A DNA stretch of 12,714 nt from Syntrophomonadaceae bacterium. GTDB taxonomy: Bacteria > Bacillota > Dethiobacteria > DTU022. The DNA is taken from the NCBI GenBank assembly GCA_007136055.1, contig SLHT01000096.1, positions 1-12,714 of the forward strand, written 5' to 3'. Under the pieces are notes generated by a model. It saw nothing but the letters and a program-made list of their open reading frames with translations. It did not search any database and had not been told where the DNA came from. The position numbers and the translations under genes are program-made. Positions 1 to 7,583 of the stretch are shown piece after piece (the stretch's first letter is position 1; each line of letters starts with the position of its first letter).

Positions 1-564
1 CTTCTATTTGATAAAATAGATTTCAGGGTAAACTATCATGTTGCCGTCAACCGACTGGTTATCGACCAGAGTCTGGAGCAGTTCAAATTAATGGACTGTC
101 CCTCCTTCTTGTCTTACCGGGTGGTCCGCCCCTTGCTAGACGGCACCGAGACAAATTTTTACTACTTGGCCACGGGAGGTCCTTTTACTTTTAGAAAGGA
201 TATCACCGTTCCTCTTCATGAGGGCTACACGGTGACTTTCGTGGCGCTACAAATTGCCTTTTTTATGGGTTTCAAAAATGTGTTTTTAATCGGAATGGAT
301 CATAATTATACCGCCCGGGGGCAGGCCAATGATGTGCAATTCATGCAAAATGATGATCCTAACCATTTTGATCCCACCTACTTTAGGAAAAAAAACTGGC
401 AGTTACCAGATCTCGCAGGTTCAGAGCTTTCTTACCATATGGCCCGGTTTTTTTACAATAAAGAAGGAAGGCAGATTTATGATGCTACTGTAGGAGGTAA
501 ACTAAATATTTTCCCGAAGATTAAATATGAAGAAGCTTTAAAGGTGGCCAAACTTGAATGTTAG
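1..564 (+). CDS. DUF115 / MptE-like glycan protein, C-terminal part (5' end cut by window)
   Basis: The frame is open from base 1 to the TAG at 562-564, so about 187 C-terminal residues are visible and the true start lies outside the window. The segment GYTVTFVALQIAFFMGFKNV, followed by LIGMDHNY, DDPNHFDPTYF, WQLPDLAGSE and IYDATVGGKLNIFPK, is typical of the DUF115 family (6-hydroxymethylpterin diphosphokinase MptE-like). This family includes the Maf motility-associated proteins. Family members often sit in flagellin- or surface-glycosylation loci, where they are thought to act in sugar transfer; the pterin name comes from an archaeal relative and is probably not the function here. Its last 7 bases overlap the next gene, which suggests translational coupling. 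An internal ATG at 91 exists, but conserved-looking coding sequence precedes it, so it is not the start. Family assignment is good; substrate unknown. Confidence 0.75.
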   Translation, partial: LLFDKIDFRVNYHVAVNRLVIDQSLEQFKLMDCPSFLSYRVVRPLLDGTETNFYYLATGGPFTFRKDITVPLHEGYTVTFVALQIAFFMGFKNVFLIGMDHNYTARGQANDVQFMQNDDPNHFDPTYFRKKNWQLPDLAGSELSYHMARFFYNKEGRQIYDATVGGKLNIFPKIKYEEALKVAKLEC

Positions 565-1877
565 TGAAAAAAAGCAAGCGAGAAGTTAAGGAGAAAAATC
601 AAGATCTCTTATTTCATAAAGGGGTTTCCATTATTATCACAGTAAATGATGAAGTTAACAGCCTTAAGTCCTTATTAAAAAGCTTTTTGAAATACAATAC
701 TCACCACCCTTTAGAGATGATAATTATTGATCATACAACAAATAATAATTTAAATGAAATTATTAATCAGTATCTTTCCAGTGTTTTTTTCGTTCATATT
801 GAAGCTGACCCTTTTACTTCATATGTTACTTCCAATAACTTTGCGGCAGAAAAAGCCGCCTATCCCAACCTGCTTTTTTTGAAGCATGATCTTGTTTTTA
901 AATCAGATGTTTTACCCAAGGCGGTAGAAATTTCAAATGACCTTTCCAAACAGACAGGTAAAAAATGTTTCAGCCTGGATCAGATTGGCCCGCTTACTCC
1001 GGATGGGGCATCTCTTTTCTGCCACCGCGTTATTTTTGAAGTAGCTGGGGGTTTTAGCGGAGGCGGTGATGAGAGCCTAGAAAAACTCTTTGATAGTTTC
1101 TGCGAAAGCGTTGGTGGATCGATTAAGAACTTTTTTCCGCACGTAAGGGGGCAGTTTAATGGATTAACTTCCATTTATAAAGCCTATAACCCGAGCCTGC
1201 CATTGATATCGATTCATGTTCCAAAAACTGCCGGCACTTCTTTTAGGGGAGTTCTAAAAAAATGGTTTAAAGGCAACTTATTGATGTATTACCCAGACAT
1301 CTCTTTTCAGGAAGTCGCCCATTTCTCGGATCTGCTTCCGGGTCAATGTTTGCATGGGCATTTTAACCGGGGCAAGGGTTTTGGCATCGAACAATTTGTC
1401 GGTGAAAACCTGCAGGACAAGGTTAACATTATTACCATGCTACGCAACCCGTTCCGGATGATTGTGTCTTTATTTTTATATTACAAGTACCAAGCCCCAG
1501 ATGAAGTAATCAATAATTCTATCTTGGTTGATAAAAGGCCGCAAAACTTTAAAAAATTCTTCAACGGTTTCCTAAACAGTAAGCACTATTTATTCAGCTA
1601 TCTTTTAAAGAGTACATCTTTAAATGCGAATAACTTAGATCAATATATTGCACAATATACTTTCATTGGTATTCAAGAAGAACTTGAAAAATCGGTCTTG
1701 TTGCTCGCAGGGCTACTGGGAGAAAAACCTTTTAAACCTCTCCAAAAGAATACCTCCGATTATTCCAGGGATGACATCCTGGATCTCGAAGGCTTGGCCA
1801 GAGAAGTTTTTGTCGAAGAATACAGGTTATATGATCGAGTTAAAGAAATAATTAATTTAGTGCAGTCAGGCTCATGA
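558..1877 (+). CDS. Glycosyltransferase-2-like domain fused to a sulfotransferase
   Basis: 439 residues in two parts. Residues about 20-200 resemble a GT-A fold family 2 glycosyltransferase: VSIIITVND, EMIIIDHTTNNN, a segment matching the N..AA....G..LLFL..D region, and HDLVFKSDVLPKA. The usual acidic DxD-type motif is only partly kept (KHD), so activity of this half is uncertain. Residues about 215-435 are a sulfotransferase of the Sulfotransfer_2 type. The 5'-phosphosulfate loop is PKTAGTSF (P222-F229) and the 3'-phosphate site is RNPF....S (R296-S304), both intact. The expected reaction is transfer of sulfate from PAPS to a glycan hydroxyl. The ATG at 558 overlaps the upstream stop and has a modest ribosome site, AAGGTGG at 541-547. 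The TGA overlaps the start of the next reading frame (ATGA). Joining sugar transfer and sulfation in one chain is an inference from the domain order. Confidence 0.8.
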   Translation: MLVKKSKREVKEKNQDLLFHKGVSIIITVNDEVNSLKSLLKSFLKYNTHHPLEMIIIDHTTNNNLNEIINQYLSSVFFVHIEADPFTSYVTSNNFAAEKAAYPNLLFLKHDLVFKSDVLPKAVEISNDLSKQTGKKCFSLDQIGPLTPDGASLFCHRVIFEVAGGFSGGGDESLEKLFDSFCESVGGSIKNFFPHVRGQFNGLTSIYKAYNPSLPLISIHVPKTAGTSFRGVLKKWFKGNLLMYYPDISFQEVAHFSDLLPGQCLHGHFNRGKGFGIEQFVGENLQDKVNIITMLRNPFRMIVSLFLYYKYQAPDEVINNSILVDKRPQNFKKFFNGFLNSKHYLFSYLLKSTSLNANNLDQYIAQYTFIGIQEELEKSVLLLAGLLGEKPFKPLQKNTSDYSRDDILDLEGLAREVFVEEYRLYDRVKEIINLVQSGS

Positions 1878-1999
1878 AATATTATTATATAGTATCGGGC
1901 TGTAGGAACATGACCAATGCTTATCTTGAGATTGGCTCGCGTGTGAAGCAGTAGGTGACCCATGGTGATTTTCATAACGCACTGTTGCGCAATATTTTG
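1874..1999 (+). pseudogene. Remnant of a glycosyltransferase-2-like gene start
   Basis: An ATG at 1874 overlaps the preceding TGA in the classic ATGA arrangement. It opens a frame reading MKYYYIVSGCRN, then AYLEIGSRVKQ, a TAG at 1952-1954, then VTHGDFHNALL before TAG TAG at 2000-2005. Family 2 glycosyltransferases often begin with a hydrophobic strand followed by a (C/Y)RN-type motif, then YL...S...QTH.DFH. The pieces on both sides of the stop therefore look like one gene that has decayed. The frame is the same as that of the downstream gene at 2039. The remnant is too short to prove, and chance similarity is possible. If it is real, a coupled glycosyltransferase was lost here, perhaps once fused to the downstream sulfotransferase as in the gene at 558. 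Confidence 0.4.
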
Positions 2000-2038
2000 T
2001 AGTAGCGCTGGAAAGTAATATTCTAAAAGCGAAGAGAA

Positions 2039-3709
2039 GTGATTATAATAACTGAAAGTCATATAAAAAAGATTATCCTGATCATTGGTCCCCCTCAAAA
2101 CGGAGTTGAGCTGTTAAAAAGCGGACTCAATTTTCTTTGCCACGGGGATTGCGAAGGGGAGCCTATTCTTAGTGCCGATAATACTGGACCGAGTTTAATA
2201 AATGAAAACCAAGTCAGTACAACAAGACTCTTCTCTGAACGGGTGGGTAGTATGACCCCCAGCTGGAATAAAATGAAAGACTCCGGTAGGGTAATGCAAG
2301 ATATAAGAACCTATCTGAAAAACTGTATTGCAAGATCAGCACCTCTGTTTCTCGGTTATGCTCATCTCTACCAGGTTTTACCCCTATGGCTGGAAGTTAT
2401 AAAAGAGTTGGGCATTGAGCCTCAAATAATTCATCTTTCCCGACATCCCTGGGAAGTAGCCCAGGCTTTATACCGGTATGAGGGACTGGATCTCGACAGC
2501 GGTCACCGTTTCTGGCTCTCTTGTTATCGAGATGCAGCAATGACCAGCTTGGAATACAAGACTGTGATTGTTGCATATGAGCAATTATTAGAAAATCCTT
2601 GCCAGGTTTTTCATCGTATAAGCGATGCTCTTTGTTTAAGCTACATCTATGATCTGCAAGAAAAGTACCCCTTGCAACTGAGTTATTTTCTCCAAACTCA
2701 AAAAAGGGATTTTGATGCCGATAATATGAGCAGCAGGGAAAAAGAGCTCTACAGCATCTTTTACAGGCTTTATAATAAAGTGATTGTTGATAAAAATGAG
2801 GGCAATCATAATAAGATTTCCCGTGACCTACGCAAAACCTTAAAAAGATTTACAAGAAGCGATCTCTATCCAACATACTGTGCCAAGATGGATCAGTTTT
2901 ATCGCCAGGATGCTGAAAAGAAACTTAATGGTATGGATAAAGGCAAGACTTTTTGGGATACTCCCATCAAGCTTATTCCACAGGACTATTTTTCATCCTC
3001 GATCTATGCTTTTGGGCTAATAAAGCCAGCCTTAACTTCTTTTCTGGTTGATTTCTTAAAACCCGGTTGGACAGTAATAGATGTGGGAGCCCATCTGGGT
3101 TATATTTCTATGTTAGCCGCTGCCCTGGTCAGGGACGAAGGTAAAGTTGTTTCTTTCGAACCCGCACTCAATATGGTCGAGATTTTAAAAGAAAATCTGA
3201 AGGCTTACCCTCGAGCTTACGTTGTTCCAAAGTTGGCTTGGCATAAGGAGGAGAGTGTTTATTTTAAGGTCCATGATTTAGCCCATTCGCATGAAAACAA
3301 GGTATTACATCCCGATTTGGACCAGGATCAAGAAATAAGTCATGATAATAACCTTACCCTGCTTCAGGGGTTCCCTCTTGATGCCTATTGCATTGAAAAT
3401 GATATTAATCCCGATCTTGTAAATGTAGACATAAAAGGTTCAGAAAGGCAAGTATTGGAAGGTATGGCTGCATTATTTGTAACAGGACGACCAGTGGTGA
3501 CCCTTGATTTAGAATCTTCATTAGCATGGAGTAAAAGGATGAACACTTTATTTCAGGACATAGCAAATTATGTTCAGGGTTATAATTACGTAGCATTAGA
3601 ATCTGTGGGCTATAGGCTTCATGTTAAAATGAATTATGATCAAAATGTTGATTATGATAATATAATCTTGGTACCAGAAGAAAAGCTAGCTTTGGTGGGT
3701 ATTAAATAA
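2039..3709 (+). CDS. Degenerate sulfotransferase domain fused to FkbM-family methyltransferase
   Basis: 556 residues. Residues about 10-220 follow the sulfotransferase pattern: a first strand KKIILIIG, a mid-domain block LPLWLEVIKELGIEPQIIHL, SRHPWEVAQAL (R135, matching the 3'-phosphate site) and VAYEQLLENP. The 5' loop, usually like PRSGTTLL, reads PPQNGVELL, and the common KDPR-like segment reads GYAH, so catalytic residues seem lost. Residues about 310-530 are an FkbM-type SAM-dependent methyltransferase: VIDVGAHLGY (D348-Y355), SFEPA (E374), then LDAYC and VNVDIKGSERQVLEGM (D464). FkbM enzymes O-methylate sugars and other hydroxyls. The linker between domains is basic. The start is uncertain: GTG 2039 is the first usable codon after an in-frame TAA at 2024, but its ribosome site (GAAGAG, 2031-2036) is weak and only two bases away. 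The gene may make a methylated glycan with a non-catalytic PAPS- or glycan-binding domain. Confidence 0.75.
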   Translation: MIIITESHIKKIILIIGPPQNGVELLKSGLNFLCHGDCEGEPILSADNTGPSLINENQVSTTRLFSERVGSMTPSWNKMKDSGRVMQDIRTYLKNCIARSAPLFLGYAHLYQVLPLWLEVIKELGIEPQIIHLSRHPWEVAQALYRYEGLDLDSGHRFWLSCYRDAAMTSLEYKTVIVAYEQLLENPCQVFHRISDALCLSYIYDLQEKYPLQLSYFLQTQKRDFDADNMSSREKELYSIFYRLYNKVIVDKNEGNHNKISRDLRKTLKRFTRSDLYPTYCAKMDQFYRQDAEKKLNGMDKGKTFWDTPIKLIPQDYFSSSIYAFGLIKPALTSFLVDFLKPGWTVIDVGAHLGYISMLAAALVRDEGKVVSFEPALNMVEILKENLKAYPRAYVVPKLAWHKEESVYFKVHDLAHSHENKVLHPDLDQDQEISHDNNLTLLQGFPLDAYCIENDINPDLVNVDIKGSERQVLEGMAALFVTGRPVVTLDLESSLAWSKRMNTLFQDIANYVQGYNYVALESVGYRLHVKMNYDQNVDYDNIILVPEEKLALVGIK

Positions 3710-3731
3710 AGTTTATATTTTTGGTGGACTA

Positions 3732-3758
3732 TGTCTGCCTTATACTTGTTTGCAGACA
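3732..3758 (+). repeat. Inverted repeat just before the ribosome site of the ATA-start gene
   Basis: TGTCTGC (3732-3738) and GCAGACA (3752-3758) form a perfect 7-bp stem with a 13-base loop. The last A of the 3' arm is also the first base of the ribosome site AGGGGTG (3758-3764). No long T-run follows, so it is not a convincing intrinsic terminator. It could modulate access to the ribosome site or be chance. Confidence 0.35.
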
Positions 3759-3764
3759 GGGGTG
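3758..3764 (+). promoter_or_regulatory. Ribosome binding site deciding the ATA start
   Basis: AGGGGTG lies six bases upstream of ATA 3771, which is ideal spacing. It is 36 bases from the TTG at 3801, too far to serve that codon. It supports the longer N-terminus. Confidence 0.6.
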
Positions 3765-3770
3765 TTTTAA

Positions 3771-4442
3771 ATACTTATATCGCACCGCTACAAATTTGTC
3801 TTGCTGTCTCGCTATAAATGTGCTTCTACTACAATTAGGGCGGTCTTTAGAGATTATGCAGATATAATAGGGACTCAACAGTTTCCATACTATCACCACA
3901 CACACCTTGTTCCACTAAAGAAGCATTTTCAAAGCATGGGCTGGAACTGGGAAGATTATTTTGTTTTTACCAGTATGCGCAACCCTTGGAAAATGGTTGT
4001 TTCCCTTTATTCCTACGGTCTTCCTGATGCTCAAGGGCGCTACTGGTGGGAAAGACACTGGAATGATGTCAGTCGTGATATTTACAAACCAGAACAACGA
4101 GCTGTCCCCGACGACATGCCTGAGTTTTCGGATTGGGTTCTGGCAACTGATTTTTCCCGTTTTAAGTTGGAACCATTTATTAATGACGAAACAGGAAAAA
4201 GAGCAGTAGATTACATTATCAAGGTAGAAAAGCTAGATCACTTTATTTACGATGTGGCTGCCAGGGTCGGTGCGGCAGTAACTACTATCCCGCGCCTCAA
4301 CCCTACTTCTTACCGTGAATTTGATGTAGAATATAGCAGAAATGCTTATCAGCGAGTACGCAGTGAATTTGCCTTAGATATAGCCCTGGGTGGGTATGAA
4401 CCCTCTCGTTTTCAGCGGCTAAAATACTTTTTCACGAGGTGA
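3771..4442 (+). CDS. Sulfotransferase, probably starting at an ATA codon
   Basis: The coding frame runs from an in-frame TAA at 3768-3770 and gives 223 residues if it starts at ATA 3771. The N-terminus reads ILISHRYKFVLLSRYKCAST. It aligns without gaps to MLVSHRKQFIYTKTLKTAGT of the sulfotransferase at 10318, with ATA exactly opposite that gene's ATG. A ribosome site AGGGGTG (3758-3764) sits six bases before the ATA. The other candidate, TTG 3801, would remove most of the first beta strand and has no good ribosome site. The 5'-phosphosulfate loop is RYKCASTT, with K16 and T20 kept and Gly replaced by Ser. The 3'-phosphate site is MRNPWKMVVS (R70). The C-terminal half has the usual DYIIKVEKLD segment and a GY end. 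Expected role: PAPS-dependent sulfation of a glycan. The stop overlaps the start region of gmd, so the two are probably co-translated. An ATA start may reduce expression, or it may be a recent ATG-to-ATA mutation. Confidence 0.75.
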   Translation: MLISHRYKFVLLSRYKCASTTIRAVFRDYADIIGTQQFPYYHHTHLVPLKKHFQSMGWNWEDYFVFTSMRNPWKMVVSLYSYGLPDAQGRYWWERHWNDVSRDIYKPEQRAVPDDMPEFSDWVLATDFSRFKLEPFINDETGKRAVDYIIKVEKLDHFIYDVAARVGAAVTTIPRLNPTSYREFDVEYSRNAYQRVRSEFALDIALGGYEPSRFQRLKYFFTR

Positions 4443-4447
4443 AAAAA

Positions 4448-5557
4448 ATGGCCAAAGTGGCTTTAATCACTGGTATTACTGGGCAGGATGGTGCTTACCT
4501 GGCTGAATTTTTACTGAATAAAGGTTATATCGTCCACGGGATAAAAAGACGTTCTTCCCTTTTCAATACCCAGCGGGTAGACCATCTTTACCGGGATCCG
4601 CACGAAGTGAAAACAAATTTTTTTATGCATTACGGGGATTTAAGTGATTCCTCCAACCTGATTCGTATAATCCAGGAAACCCAACCTGATGAACTCTACA
4701 ATCTGGCTGCTCAAAGCCATGTTCAGGTTTCTTTTGAAACCCCCGAATACACAGCCAACTCCGACGGCTTGGGTGCCCTGCGCCTTCTTGAGGCGTTGCG
4801 AGTTCTAAAAATGGAGCAGCGGGTTCGTTTTTATCAGGCTTCGACCAGCGAGCTTTTCGGAAAAGCCCAGGAAATACCGCAAAAGGAAACCACCCCTTTT
4901 TACCCTCGAAGCCCATACGGGGTGGCAAAACTATATAGCTATTGGATAATAGTCAACTACCGTGAAGCTTACGGCATCCATGCCAGCAACGGCATTCTTT
5001 TTAACCATGAGTCTCCCATCCGGGGAGAGACTTTTGTGACCCGTAAAATTACCCGGGCTGTGTCACGGATCAAGCTGGGCCTGCAGAAGAAATTGTTCCT
5101 GGGCAATTTAAACGCCAAAAGAGACTGGGGTTTTGCCGGCGATTATGTCGAAGCGATGTGGCTTATGCTTCAGCAAAAAGAGCCCGACGATTATGTCATC
5201 GCCACCGGGGAAGCGCGGACCGTAAGAGAGTTTTGCCAGCTAGCTTTCCAGGAAGCAGGGATCGATCTGGCCTGGGAGGGCCAGGGAGTCGAAGAAAAAG
5301 GTTTGGAACAGAAAACCGGCCGGGTCCTGGTAGAAGTCGATCCGGCCTATTTCCGGCCCACCGAGGTGGATATGCTGATAGGAGATTCCTCAAAGGCCAG
5401 GGAAAAGCTGGGATGGACACCGAGACTCAGTTTCAGTGAGCTGATCAAGTTGATGGTAAAAAGTGATATCAAGGAAGCTGAACATGAAATGGTTTGCCTC
5501 AAGGAGGGCTATAAATATAATGGAGTTAACCAGCAAAATCTATATAGCCGGCCATAA
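4448..5557 (+). CDS. gmd: GDP-mannose 4,6-dehydratase
   Basis: 369 residues, close to the 373 of Escherichia coli Gmd and similar along its whole length. It converts GDP-D-mannose to GDP-4-keto-6-deoxymannose in the cytosol, the first step to GDP-L-fucose. Visible features are the NADP-binding loop TGITGQDG (residues 8-15), the Gmd signature HGIKRRSS, the catalytic T133 and E135 in STSELFG, the Y157/K161 pair in YGVAK, and NGILFNHESP. ATG 4448 is preferred over GTG 4439, because GAGGTG (4436-4441) is a ribosome site six bases before the ATG and E. coli Gmd also begins M-x-K-V-A-L-I-T-G. The upstream sulfotransferase stop lies inside that ribosome site. By hand count, GC is 41 percent over 4441-4680 but 56 percent over 5161-5400, so the gene spans a composition shift. 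It overlaps fcl by 38 bases. Confidence 0.97.
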   Translation: MAKVALITGITGQDGAYLAEFLLNKGYIVHGIKRRSSLFNTQRVDHLYRDPHEVKTNFFMHYGDLSDSSNLIRIIQETQPDELYNLAAQSHVQVSFETPEYTANSDGLGALRLLEALRVLKMEQRVRFYQASTSELFGKAQEIPQKETTPFYPRSPYGVAKLYSYWIIVNYREAYGIHASNGILFNHESPIRGETFVTRKITRAVSRIKLGLQKKLFLGNLNAKRDWGFAGDYVEAMWLMLQQKEPDDYVIATGEARTVREFCQLAFQEAGIDLAWEGQGVEEKGLEQKTGRVLVEVDPAYFRPTEVDMLIGDSSKAREKLGWTPRLSFSELIKLMVKSDIKEAEHEMVCLKEGYKYNGVNQQNLYSRP

Positions 5558-6455
5558 GGGTCTAGTCGGCTCGGCTATTAAGCGCCGGCTGGAACAGGAA
5601 GGCTACAACAACCTGGTTACCCGTACCAGCCGGCAGCTGGACCTGCGGGATCAGCGCCAAGTGGTCCGTTTTTTCGAGCGTGAACAACCCGAGTACGTTT
5701 TTCTGGCCGCCGCTAAAGTGGGCGGTATTTTAGCCAACAGCACCTATCCGGCCAACTTTATTTACGATAACCTGGCCATACAAACAAATGTTATTCACCA
5801 AGCTTACCGGATTGGGGTTAAAAAGCTGCTTTTTTTGGGCAGCTCATGTATCTATCCCCGCAATGCTACCCAGCCCATGCAGGAAAGGGAACTATTAAGT
5901 GGTCCACTTGAGCCCACCAACGCGCCCTATGCCGTGGCCAAGATTGCCGGGATCACTATGTGTCAATCCTATAACCGCCAGCACGGGACTTGTTTTATTT
6001 CAATCATGCCTACCAACCTTTACGGGCCCAGCGATAACTTCGACCTGGAAAGCTCCCACGTCCTACCCGCCCTTATCCGCAAATTTCATGAGGCCGGACT
6101 CAATAATCGTGACCGGATCGAAATCTGGGGTAGCGGGAAACCGCGCCGAGAATTTTTGTATGTGGACGACTTGGCGGAGGCCTGCCTCTTCCTGATGCTT
6201 CACTATAATGACAGCGAGATTATTAACGTTGGCACGGGAAAAGAGGTCACCATTCTGGAGCTGGCCGAAATAGTCAAAACCGTGGTCGGCTTCAAGGGCA
6301 AAATCGAACTGGACCCAACCAAACCCGACGGGACTCCCCGCAAGCTGCTCGATGTGAGCCGGATTAGGGCTCTGGGCTGGGAGCCTCGCTACGATCTTTA
6401 TCGGGGAATTGAGCACACCTACTCGTGGTTCAAAAAACGTTACCTCAACCTGTAA
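5520..6455 (+). CDS. fcl: GDP-L-fucose synthase (epimerase/reductase)
   Basis: 311 residues, near the usual length of about 320. It epimerises and reduces the Gmd product to GDP-L-fucose with NADPH. The start ELTSKIYIAGHKGLVGSAI carries the GHxGxxGS nucleotide-binding loop. Catalytic residues are in place: S108 and C110 in LGSSCIYP, Y137 and K141 in PYAVAK, and H180 in ESSHVLPAL. The family segment LAAAKVGGILAN is also present. ATG 5520 is chosen because AAGGAGGG (5501-5508) precedes it by 11 bases and it matches the family N-terminus. An ATG at 5463 in the same frame would only add an unrelated basic tail lying inside gmd. With gmd it forms a complete GDP-mannose to GDP-fucose module, which suggests that fucose is part of the glycan being sulfated. 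Confidence 0.96.
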   Translation: MELTSKIYIAGHKGLVGSAIKRRLEQEGYNNLVTRTSRQLDLRDQRQVVRFFEREQPEYVFLAAAKVGGILANSTYPANFIYDNLAIQTNVIHQAYRIGVKKLLFLGSSCIYPRNATQPMQERELLSGPLEPTNAPYAVAKIAGITMCQSYNRQHGTCFISIMPTNLYGPSDNFDLESSHVLPALIRKFHEAGLNNRDRIEIWGSGKPRREFLYVDDLAEACLFLMLHYNDSEIINVGTGKEVTILELAEIVKTVVGFKGKIELDPTKPDGTPRKLLDVSRIRALGWEPRYDLYRGIEHTYSWFKKRYLNL

Positions 6456-6528
6456 AGAATATCAACGGTTCAGGCGAGTCCTGACAGCAGATCGGGCCTC
6501 CAGGAGAAAATAAGAAGGAGACAAGCTA

Positions 6529-7557
6529 GTGATAAGTGAATATATTTACCTGATACCAATCATTATTGCTTTTTTTTTGGCTTTTAACATGGGCGGCAGT
6601 GGAACGGCGCCTTCCTTTTCAGCCCTCTACGGGGCCGATTTGATTAAAAAGGAATATATCCCGGCCCTGTTCGGGGCCTTCGTCATGCTGGGCGCACTTT
6701 TAGCCGGTGGCAAGGTGGTGCAAACCATCGGCGGTGCCATATTACCAGCGGAAGCAATGAACACCCTTTTGGTTTCCATAATTTTACTGGCTTCGGCCCT
6801 CTCCATATTATTTGCCACCATCCTCAAAGTGCCCCAGTCCACCAGCCAGTCCACCGTGTTTGCTTTAACCGGCTGCGCCCTTTACCTGGAGAAACTGCAG
6901 ACGGGCAAATTGTTCTTAGAAATTATCCCGACCTGGTTTATCCTGCCCCTACTCAGTTTTATAATTACCTATATTGCCGGCCGGATCTTGCTCAAAATCA
7001 GGCGCGACAGCGGCCGGCATGGTTTTAATACAGTTTTGCAGAGCTCCCTTTGGGCCTCGATCACACTGGCCTGTTCTTGTTACGTCGCTTTTTCCATTGG
7101 TTCCAACAACGTGGCCAACGCCGCCGGGCCCATTGCTTCGATGATGTTTAACCAGCTGGGCCCGGCTACTGGTGCCAGTCCATTATTTATTCCCCTGTTC
7201 AGCGTCCTTTTGGTATCGCCCTGGTTCGGCATCGGTAGTTCGGTGTTAGGCGGCCGGGTATTGCAGACTACCGGTAAGGATATCATTGCTATTGGGCCTC
7301 AGGGGGCGGCCTTAATTGCCTTTATTACCGCTAGCCTGCTGCTTTTGGCCTCGACGATCAGGGGTATTCCGGCCTCCTTAGTCCAAATGAATACCTTTGC
7401 CATCATTGCCCTTAGCCTCTTAAAAGGGGGTCCTAAAGATATTGCTTCCAGGAAAACCATCACCAGGCTGATAGCGACCTGGCTAGCCGCCCCAATTCTT
7501 GCTTTTTTCATCGCTTTGGGCTTGATGGCTCTTGCCGGTTGGACCGGTTTGTTATAA
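6529..7557 (+). CDS. cysP: CysP-type sulfate permease (PiT family)
   Basis: 342 residues, very hydrophobic, with about nine to ten likely membrane segments. The PiT family mostly carries phosphate, but one branch, Bacillus subtilis CysP, imports sulfate. The match to that branch is close in order and wording: FNMGGSGTAPSFSALYGAD near the N-terminus, AGGKVVQTIGGAILP, KVPQSTSQSTV, IGSNNVANAAGP in the second half, and GGRVLQTTGKDI. The internal repeat of the PiT fold is visible in the N...G and GSNNVANA elements. GTG 6529 is preceded by AGAAGGAG (6513-6520), eight bases away. It ends 26 bases before cysD, so sulfate import and activation are probably co-transcribed. This differs from the unrelated periplasmic CysP of E. 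coli. Confidence 0.88.
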   Translation: MISEYIYLIPIIIAFFLAFNMGGSGTAPSFSALYGADLIKKEYIPALFGAFVMLGALLAGGKVVQTIGGAILPAEAMNTLLVSIILLASALSILFATILKVPQSTSQSTVFALTGCALYLEKLQTGKLFLEIIPTWFILPLLSFIITYIAGRILLKIRRDSGRHGFNTVLQSSLWASITLACSCYVAFSIGSNNVANAAGPIASMMFNQLGPATGASPLFIPLFSVLLVSPWFGIGSSVLGGRVLQTTGKDIIAIGPQGAALIAFITASLLLLASTIRGIPASLVQMNTFAIIALSLLKGGPKDIASRKTITRLIATWLAAPILAFFIALGLMALAGWTGLL

Positions 7558-7583
7558 AATATATAATCTAGGAGAGAAATAAT

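Noticed and set aside
1760..2098. 112-codon minus-strand frame across the 1878-2038 spacer
   Set aside because: Most of it is antisense to the two flanking genes, it has no recognisable motif, and all supported genes run the other way.
3741..3746. TATACT as a -10 promoter element before the ATA-start gene
   Set aside because: No acceptable -35 element at proper spacing; it also lies in the loop of the hairpin.
4439..4447. GTG start that would extend gmd by three residues
   Set aside because: This GTG is part of the ribosome site for ATG 4448, and the family start matches the ATG.
5158..5439. Long open frames overlapping gmd on both strands, and similar overlapping frames in cysN and the last gene
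   Set aside because: They are shadows of GC-rich real genes; their translations are low-complexity (Arg, Pro, Gly rich) with no recognisable motif.
5463..5519. Upstream ATG that would extend fcl by 19 residues
   Set aside because: The extension lies inside gmd, does not resemble the family N-terminus and lacks the strong ribosome site that precedes ATG 5520.
6470..6484. TCAGG/CCTGA hairpin between fcl and cysP as a terminator or riboswitch
   Set aside because: The stem is only 5 bp with no T-run, and the 73-base gap is too short for a known sulfur riboswitch.
6529..7557. Phosphate transporter as the role of the PiT-family gene
   Set aside because: The motif wording follows Bacillus CysP closely and the gene sits directly before cysD, so sulfate is the better substrate.
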